Assembly (NCBI GenBank): GCA_026260175.1
Contig: JAKCWW010000023.1
Coordinates: 96,378 to 160,377 of the forward strand
DNA length: 64,000 nucleotides
Direction of reading: 5' to 3'
Source: Reticulitermes lucifugus
Taxonomy: Eukaryota > Arthropoda > Insecta > Blattodea > Rhinotermitidae
The notes beneath the pieces are model-generated. The model searched no databases. It worked only from the letters and a program-made list of their open reading frames with translations, and was not told the origin of the DNA. Below, piece by piece: positions 57,000 through 64,000 of this stretch; position 1 is the stretch's first letter, and every line of letters begins with the position of its first letter. The position numbers were made by a program, and so were the translations under genes.

Positions 57000-57240
57000 C
57001 TGGCATCCTACTACTTTTGCACGTAGTCCTTGCCAAAATTGGGGCAGTTATCATATCGTTGGGCAAGCTATTCCATTCCCTGTTGATAGCAGTCCGTGTT
57101 CTCTTATAAGCGTTCCACCAGCGTTTCAACCTCGCGATCTACTCTAAATTTGTGGCGGCCAAGATTTTGCTTCAGTGCTGGGAACATAGGACCATCGAGC
57201 GGCGCCATATCAGGGCTATAGGCGGGATGTTCTAAGGTCC
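57000..57240 (-). pseudogene. mariner-type transposase C-terminal relic
   Basis: The minus strand reads LEHPAYSPDMAPLDGPMFPA, LKQNLGRHKFRVDREVETLV, ERL, stop, then YQQGME, stop, LAQRYDNCPNFGKDYVQK, stop. HPPYSPDLAP with the third catalytic Asp (YSPD, about 57213-57224) and the ALK-x-x-L and GDYVEK-like end are standard mariner features. Two internal stops. The DNA-binding domain and the first two catalytic Asp residues are absent. It lies between the two palindromic MITEs, but its own ends are not identifiable, so a direct link is unproven. Confidence 0.85.
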
Positions 57241-57610
57241 TTTACGAAATTACGTACACGATATGTTAGCTTATTTTCTGACCAACATGTTTATATTTAC
57301 TGAGATACTGAAACTGCCTAAAATATCTACAAGGAATCTTGTATTTTAACATCTTAACTACAATATGCAAGTCAGTACAGCACTATAATCATAATCACAA
57401 TGACGGACTCCTACTTATCACAAAATTCAGTTTATGGTATAGAAATAATATGATATCGCACAACGTTTTTCTATTTATGTAGCACTGTGTCGCCGCATAA
57501 TCATTAGTTTATGAAGTAAGCTGTTACTAAGCATTACAAAGTAGTGTTTGATTAGCATAATTATTGAAAGCATAATTATTTATTGGTATTTCTGTAATAT
57601 AAAATTACAG

Positions 57611-57649
57611 GGCTACATATTTCGACCAATATCTGATCATCTTCAGGCC
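57611..57649 (-). ncRNA. Hammerhead-like motif with an intact core, left arm
   Basis: On the minus strand: GGC, CTGAAGA, one T, hairpin GATC/GGTC (with one T-G pair), GAA, ATATGT, A, GCC. GGC pairs with GCC. All CTGANGA and GAA core bases are present. Stem I differs in sequence from the ACCC/GGGT of the 28.8 and 53.5 kb copies yet still pairs, which is covariation. Confidence 0.43.
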
Positions 57650-57708
57650 ATATCGTTACATAAAAACACATTACAATTGTACATTAATTTATTTTTGTAT
57701 ATTGATAT

Positions 57709-57747
57709 GGCCTGAATATGACCAGACCTTTGTCGAAAAATGTTGCC
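57709..57747 (+). ncRNA. Hammerhead-like motif, right arm
   Basis: GGC (57709-57711), CTGAATA (one core change, G to T), one T, GAC/GTC hairpin, GAA (57735-57737), AAATGT, T, GCC (57745-57747). Stem I pairing is kept although the hairpin differs from the left arm's. The core change probably abolishes activity. Confidence 0.36.
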
Positions 57748-57815
57748 CTGTAATACGATCTCACAGAAATACAAACAGATGCGTTATAGTAACCAATCAC
57801 TACTTTATAAAATTA

Positions 57816-57897
57816 TACAGGGTATACACAAACGAATGGTGCGGTTTCAATAGTGAATACTATTGAAACCGCACCATTCTTTTGTGTATGCCCTGTA
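57816..57897. mobile_element. Palindromic mariner-type MITE, copy 2
   Basis: The 78-bp element at 57818-57895 has the same length and arrangement as copy 1. The arms differ from each other at about three positions. TA duplicated at 57816-57817 and 57896-57897. The inner arm reads GCGGTTTCAATAGT where copy 1 has GCGGTTTTAATAGT, on both arms, so the change was copied to both sides or came from a different parent. Confidence 0.92.
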
Positions 57898-58404
57898 TTT
57901 AACATAATGGGATGTTTGACGTAAAAGAAAAGTTGCCAGGCAAGTGTAAGAGTTAATACGGATTTTATTATGATCTACACAAATGCGTCGTTCGTCTAGG
58001 GACTACATGAGAAACGAAAACAAAAAATTAAAATAAATTGAAGGCGCAAAGTAATTTTAAGTTGCAGAAGATAGCCAAACGTACGTACACGTAACAGTTC
58101 AGAATGCGTTTCGAAGTCTGGTAAGGAACTAATGAGGTTGTCTCTATAGTGCAGAAAGGCCCTGTAACGATACTTTGGTGCTTTTGTGTTAATTAGATAA
58201 TGTCTGCAGCGGCAAATACGCTGCAATGAACACTGAGAATAGCTCGGATTTCAGCACTGAGCACGGTCACTTTTAAGACGCTCTACGCTGTTCAATGGGA
58301 GCAAGTAATGCAAGGACACGAGCCACTCGTATATAGAAAGCGGAGTATTAGCTTCACAGGTAGATTAATAAGCACAATAAACAAAGATAGTACGACAATT
58401 AAGT
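57898..58404. other. Unrecognised stretch
   Basis: Minus frame 57996-58226 has no motif. Nothing else. Confidence 0.4.
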
Positions 58405-58640
58405 CGGAAAACCCAAAAGGAAGAGATTATTTGACAGACTTGGCGTAGATGGAAATATTATATTAAAATGGTTATAAAATAAATGTCTATGTGAGGAATT
58501 GGACTGAATTTATCCGATTTAAAACAACAGAGAGAGACGACCTCTTGTGAACGCTTAATAAGCACGTGTTCTATAAAACGGGGCGTCTTTCTTGGCCTAC
58601 TGTGCATTTGTCAGCTCCAGGGATTTAAGAAATTACCAAG
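58405..58640 (+). mobile_element. LINE 3'-end relic including 3' untranslated part
   Basis: The plus strand reads GKPKRKRLFDRL, shifts to RRWKYYIKMVIK, then gives scattered remains of the DWI-x-LAQDRDRWRALVN section. The 3' untranslated part follows: TCTATAAAACGGGGCG and TCTTTCTTGGCCTA, matching the region after the stop codon at 20990. Confidence 0.6.
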
Positions 58641-59089
58641 AATTTAATTACACGCAAATTAGCAAAATCTTGGTGCTCCGAAATGGAAATAAATCAAGAC
58701 AAAGGTTACTTCACTTCGAAACATTTTTATTAAGTTGAAAATAATGTAGTTCATGTTTGTCTGTTTTCAAACAAACCCCACACCTTTATGGATATTTAAC
58801 GGAACCGTAATCGTGCAACAGCCCCTGGACGGCAGACTATCAAGATTTAAAACGAAACCCAATGGGCGTATCAACAGGTGGCGAAACACCGCTCCTGTGA
58901 GCACACCTTCGTCATAAGCCGCGGTTATCCATCTGCACCGCTCCGCGGTCGTATTGTGGTTGTGGAATTTGCCTCTGGGAGTCCAGTGTTCGATGTTACC
59001 TGTGTAACAAGCAACAACATCCTAATTTGAGGTTGTGCCGATAATTGGAATCGAAGCGAAAACGTAAAGTGAAATAATGCTCAGAGGAA
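58641..59089. other. Unrecognised stretch
   Basis: Moderately GC-rich at 58800-58990 with no coding frame. Nothing recognised. Confidence 0.4.
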
Positions 59090-59185
59090 ACTAACTGCTG
59101 TGGATTCCGAGGGCCTAAATCAGACCTAGGCTGTAGACGAAGGGGACAGTTTCCTACAAAACGTTAGTAACCACGTACCAGAAAT
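59090..59185 (+). mobile_element. Degenerate fold-back fragment
   Basis: GTAGACGAAGGGGACAGTTT, TCCTACAAAACGTTAGTAAC and CACGTACCAG follow the order of the core and its GAAACGTCGGTAA-x-ACC flank. A GGGGA/TTTCC hairpin remains; core bases are lost. Confidence 0.4.
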
Positions 59186-61883
59186 CGCGGTGTCACCTAT
59201 GAGACCAAACTTTCTAAAGAATTGCACAACTTCCGTAATTTCTCTAATTTGTTAGACTTAAAAAACCACACCTCCATTTACTGAAGAAATATACTGAGTT
59301 TAAAGTTTTGACATGTAGATATAGTTGAGCTATTTCTGTTTACATTACACGTCACAGAGATAGGGCCTTAACGTGGAATGGATTATTTAACTGGCGTATG
59401 GTAGCAGCCTATTCTTTGGCTATTTTGATTGTGGTTATAAGTCGGTTGATTAAAAGGCGAGAAATTACGTAATCATTTCACCTAGAATCGCTGCTTAAAG
59501 AAGAGTACTTTTTCATGGAACTTGTTACACATTTATAGAACGGTTTCCATGATTTCATATGTAGGGATATGTATGTATCTTACACAGGATTATACGAGAC
59601 AGCCGGTGAAGAAACAAATGTACATGGGGTAAATTTCGTAACCAAAAGTACACTGATTATGATTACATTAGGGGAAATCTTCGCCGATCAATTATCGCTT
59701 GTTTTTAGCGTTGAAAGAAATTCTGACGGACACAGATTTAAAGGTGATCGCACAGACAGATGACAACAGTTGTGACACGATGGCTCATAATAGAGAATCA
59801 GGAATTCTGTCAACAGGGATTAGAGAAGATCGTCTCACGATATAAAAAATGCGTAAAATTGTAGCTGGAATATGTGGAAAAGTTGTGGGATAGCAGTACA
59901 ATAGAATCTGAACTTTTCTCGTTGGAGATTCGGATAAACAATCAAAAATATACGTATTTTAAACTTATGACCGATCATAGTATATACCAAAAAACAGTAG
60001 ACTATTAAATTTAGTAGACTAAGCCATTTCTACCATCGCATTATAAATCTTCATATAATTCAATGGGTTCAGCCTATCAAGATAAGAACGCAAGTTTCGT
60101 ATCAAATATATCTAGTTACAAATGGAGAACATATGTCAGAACGCAATGACGTAAATGTGCTAGAACCAGAAATGGCTGCCAGAGGACTACAGCACTTTGC
60201 ATGCAAAATAAGTTACAAGTAGTGAGGCTTTTTGGAAGTTAAGGTTAAAAAATAAGGTAAACTCAAGCTGGCCTGAAGACTATGTCGGAGTGGAAGCAGT
60301 TCCCTCTAGAGACTGCATTAATATTAACGGTGTGGTCCCTTTCGAGGTCTCGAAATCCTTTGCACGAGTTCTATCAACTTTCCTCCGTGGCGTCTTCTAC
60401 ATCTTCTTCTTTCAAACTGTGCAGAAGAATCTGTTCATATGGTAGTTTTGCCTCTTCGTCATTCTGTCTGTCCATGTAGTAACCTTCTAAAAACTTTACA
60501 ATTTATAAACACAGAGTGGGCCTATTAGTGTTTGAAAGTTAACTACCAAATGTTTCAGGTTGTAAAACGGTATAAAGAAGTCAGCATAACATGAAACCTG
60601 TTTTTCGAGTCTCAAAGTTAGAGCTGAACAAATAAAAAATCCAAAACCCCTAATCTAAATCCAGAAGTCTGATAGCCCCCTGAAACCATTTTTTCTAACT
60701 CCGACCCTTAACAGCTCCCTGTAAGATCAGCCTTAATCTCGTCTCAAATATACAAGATCTTTGAATGGGAAGTTTTATAAGAGTCTTCCCTACAAAATTG
60801 CTCCATGCATTCCATATTTCCACATGCCAAGCCAGTAGCTGTCCTGTACACATTTCAGTGTCCTAACAATAGGCGGCCTGTATGTATCACAATGTCCCTT
60901 GCTGTGTCATATCCTAAGTAGCTCATTTATCTACATCATTTTCAAACCACTCAGCTCCAGAAATTCGTCGACCATCCAGCGTTTAAAAAATATACAAAAA
61001 ATTTAGTAGCCCTATGGAATTCAATTATTGCGCCTTTATTCCCAAATACATGCAGTTCTTCCCTCGACGTATGAAACAGGAGAGTGCAATAAAACGACCA
61101 TCCCGTCCACGTAAGTTCTGTGGCGGTGAAGACTGTGCCAATAATGTGTCTGCTGCTCAATTCATATTCAAATTTCCAAGTCAGTCACGTATCACTAGCA
61201 TCGTTAGTACTTAAAACTATCGATACCTTGTTTAGAATATTCTCAGATACAATTCAGAGCGAAAGACAATGTATCCTGAGAATTGCCGTAGAATTCTTCA
61301 TGAAAGATATTCTGCGAGAGCCGTTAAAATCCGCCACGATACCTTGCCTCCAGTCTTTCAAAACACGCATTAAAAATTTCTTTGCACTTTTTTCATTCAA
61401 CGTTTTGATGTTTACAACGATTTCAAGTAATGGGGAAAATAAGAAGGCTCATTGACATCAGACAAGCCAAGGAGCCATCTAAGTTCTCGTAACTTCACAA
61501 CATGCTGTAACTTTAATTTTTGTTACATATGAATTAGTTTCAATATTATTTCCATTTTCGGTAAAATTGTATCCGTTTTTTCCTAGTTAATCTACTTTGC
61601 CGTATTAATTTTTGTTGAATTAGGTACAAATGTGCTGTCAGACAAGTAGAGGGCGGCTTTCTTTCACAGCATTTAAGCAAAATGTAGAGCACGTACATAA
61701 TTATGTACCTGCATAATTATTTTCCTAATTACCCTAACTTAGTCTCTCCAGAGTTGATCAAACCCTCAGGTAAACGACTTGGTAGGAGAGAAGTGGGTTA
61801 TGTCCACTTACGAGCAGAGTTTCAGAATACTGAGTGAATACAATTAAAGAAAGTTAAATTTTCCTCTGTGTGTCATTAAGTCC
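59186..61883. other. Unrecognised AT-rich stretch
   Basis: 2.7 kb. The frames 60282-60479 (Ser-rich), 60951-61214 and 61120-61455 (111 codons) lack motifs and overlap on both strands at 61 kb; none is called. Confidence 0.4.
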
Positions 61884-62040
61884 CACATCATGAGGATGTG
61901 TGGAGGAGTGGATTTAAAGCTCCACACATTCTTAACTTCGGCATTAGATGAAATCGAGCGTTAAGTTTCACGTACCAGTCACTTTACGTGATATAAATCT
62001 AGGAAGAAAGTTTTACGGCCCGCATCCGAGCGTGGAGAAG
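61884..62040 (-). mobile_element. SINE family A relic, copy 6
   Basis: The plus-strand reading shares GGAGGAGTGGATTTAAAGCT, CTTAACTTCGGCATTAGATG and ACGTACCAGTCACTTTACGT with family A (GGGGAGTAGAG..., CTTTAACCTCGGCGCTAGATG, GGCCACTTTACC). Head lost. Confidence 0.6.
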
Positions 62041-63942
62041 GCATTGTTCTAAGCTGTACATTTTTTACAATAACCGCGAATTTACGGACATGTATCTTTT
62101 ACGCTTCTGGAAGATTTTTATAAATGAGCTTGCCACAGCACTGAAGACACGACGTTGGGCTGACTGGCTGACAGACGTCCAGAGGGAATTCTACTGATGA
62201 TCGATTTGTTTCAATTGAAAAGCCCTTTTAAGCCGATGGAATTGTATTATCTCTCGAAGGAGTGTGTTCTTTTGGCAAGCAGTATAATTTTAGAAGGTCG
62301 ATGATTGATAAGGAGTTGTCAAAGTTAGACCTTTCAGGACGACAACTTGAGATTTACAGCTCATGAAGAAACGAACATGACTGTGCGACTTGGCTAACTG
62401 AAATTTGATTCGTTGAAGTTCTCCAAATATAAATGTGGTCCAAACCGATTAACTTAATGCATATACTGTACCTAATTTACTGCATACACTAACTTTGGGA
62501 TTTGTGGTTTTCATGACGGTGAGATTTTTTTGGGTTGTGACAAGGTATAGTCGTAGCTGGATATAAACGTTCCGAAAAACCTATTCCCTTCATCGGCACG
62601 GTTGAAATGAAAAGGCTAGTACGTGGAACGGCGAATAGATCAGGCCAAAGAGCGCAAGACTGACCAATCAGATACGTCGGAGAAGGAAAAGAGGCAGAGT
62701 TCTGTCCGTGACAGTTGGAACGCCAACAGGAAAGAACCTTCTCGCGGAAAAGTGCACGGGAGGTGAAGTTAAGGTGTACCTTTTGCCGTTAAACAGGACC
62801 TTCTTTCTTTCCTTTAGACTGAGAATAAAACGTTTCTACATCCTGCAGAGGAAAACATTCTCTTTCATGTTTTGGAATGGGCACGAAATAATCCCTCACG
62901 ATGAGGTCCATGCGTCTGGACTTTTGTCAAGAAGGGCGTGTCGTGTAGCTTGATGTCATGGCCCAAGTTGATGCTCCCTTCTGCCATGGGTCATTTCTGT
63001 GGCAGAGACAGCTGGAAATGTGGATGATGCTATCTGGACTATAAGACAACATTCTAAATGTTACATTTCTTGATAATTAGTTTCATAGCTTTCAGTTTTC
63101 GGTAACGGTTCTTTACTGATTGAGGTGAGGTTCGGGTGTGATACATGTTCTATGTTATTTAACGACGCCATACCAACTGTTGATATTTTATGGTTTCGGT
63201 TACAAAATGAAAGAGGTCGAAGAAGCAAGGCGAGAGGAAGACGTAAGGCTTCAAATTTAATAATCAGTCTGAATCTGGAGTGGCTGAGAAGATACAGGGA
63301 AGCCAGTGCAGCCGAATCTGTTCGGATCTGTGTCAACCACTCGTGTAGAGACCTATCAAATAAAACGCTCACTCTAAGTTACAAAACTTAAGCTTCTGAA
63401 AGATACAATCTGGCAGTTAGGATTGAGTTAGTTTACAACGCTGTCCGAAATTCCAGGGGCTTTAGTACGTTTCTCTATACGGACAGAGATTCTCTTATTT
63501 GTCTGCCTCTCAAATCTCCGCCCACCATCTCTTGTATTGATTGTTTCTGCAACAAGTGCACTTCAACATTGTCAGGCAACCAGCCAGTGCCGATGAACCT
63601 AACCTTCTCCCACAGACTTGAAGGAAGCTTGCCGTAGAAAGATATCACAAAAGCAGAAACACATAAATTGGAGAGAAGAAAGAGCAACACAGAAAAAGGA
63701 AAGCATGAAACAAAGCAAGAACGACATGCAGGTGAAACAAAATTACCTAAATGCCAGTAAAAACAGAAAAAATCCCCGCATTATATTATGAGAATAATTT
63801 ATCAGATAGTACATAATACGGACAAATGACGTTGGCAATGCTTTCGTCACTGTCTTGTGTGTCTTGTTATCCCTCTTTAAAACCGAGTTGGGAATATGGA
63901 CCCTGAAAAGCGAATTAATTCTAGATATACTTTCATACTGCC
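62041..63942. other. Unrecognised stretch
   Basis: Frames at 62708-62953, 63061-63391 (both strands) and 63475-63690 have no motif. The plus strand is purine-rich at about 63650-63740. Confidence 0.4.
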
Positions 63943-64000
63943 GATCCCAGTGGCCGCGCGGTGTAAGGCGTGGGTCTGCGGCCGCTCGCTTACTGGGATT
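63943..64000 (+). mobile_element. tRNA(Leu/Ser)-headed SINE, family D, copy 2, cut by the window edge
   Basis: GATCCCAGTGGCCGCGCGGT, then GTAAGGCGTGGGTCTGCGGC and CGCTCGCTTACTGGGA, match the head of copy 1 at about 30891-30943 with few differences. The body lies beyond position 64000. Confidence 0.85.

Larger units (their letters stand above)
57539..57800. mobile_element. Fold-back element with hammerhead-like motifs in both arms
   Basis: Left arm about 57539-57656 and right arm about 57700-57800 are inverse but diverged. Shared pieces are ACAAAGTAGTG, TGGTATTTCTGTAATA, ATTACAGGGCTACATATTTC and ATCTTCAGGCCATAT and their complements. The left arm has an extra AT-rich segment. The middle is about 45 nt. 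The palindromic MITE copy 2 sits immediately to the right. Confidence 0.82.

Noticed and set aside
58600-58690. GDLRNYQEF-like reading as a second reverse-transcriptase entry motif
   Set aside because: The DNA aligns better with the 3' untranslated part of the LINE copy at 20940-21000, so the protein resemblance is chance.

Overview
The window looks like AT-rich, gene-poor DNA from an insect nuclear genome. I found no intact host gene, rRNA, functional tRNA, operon or CRISPR array. A cockroach or termite (Blattodea) source is my guess, based on remembered resemblance of the tRNA-headed SINEs and the LINE C-terminal relics; the sequence does not prove it. Open reading frames are short (longest 140 codons) and almost all are chance frames or lie in repeats. 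The stretch is either intergenic or inside a very large intron.

What can be read is a dense record of mobile elements. (1) At least four tRNA-headed SINE families: A (2.7, 3.9, 9.8, 17.2, 55.2, 61.9 kb), B (9.1, 23.4 kb), C (11.6, 18.7 kb) and D (30.6 kb and the right edge), plus lone tRNA-like relics. Three copies have clear target-site duplications. (2) About fourteen relics of the 3' end of one LINE superfamily on both strands, recognised by a decayed C-terminal block of the RW-x-NIKMDL / DRDRWRALVNxVMNLRV type. Some end in TTAG-type tails. One relic of a second LINE type lies at 37.5 kb and one possible reverse-transcriptase scrap at 33.0 kb. (3) DNA transposons: two broken Tc1/mariner-type transposases (4.8-5.6 kb and 57.0-57.2 kb), two 78-bp near-perfect palindromic MITEs with TA duplications (56.6 and 57.8 kb) whose ends resemble the 3' end of the first transposase copy, a pogo-like MITE (28.3 kb) and a hAT-like MITE (23.2 kb).

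(4) The most interesting signal is a group of fold-back (inverted-repeat) elements at 11.2, 24.5, 28.8, 39.9, 45.4, 53.5 and 57.6 kb, with single-arm relatives elsewhere. At or near the centre most carry the same arrangement: a short stem, CTGANGA, a hairpin, GAA, a short palindrome, one base, then the complement of the first stem. This is the layout of a type I hammerhead ribozyme. The outer stem changes between families while keeping base pairing (ACCC/GGGT, GGC/GCC, CGGC/GCTG). Penelope-like retroelements are known to carry hammerhead motifs, so these may be non-autonomous or decayed relatives. One extra unpaired base after CTGANGA is an unexplained deviation.

The rest is low-complexity DNA (microsatellites, a 37-bp minisatellite, polypurine tracts, G-runs) and unrecognised AT-rich sequence. 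Three assembly gaps (9994-10127, 30760-30890, 42431-42597) all fall inside repeat copies.
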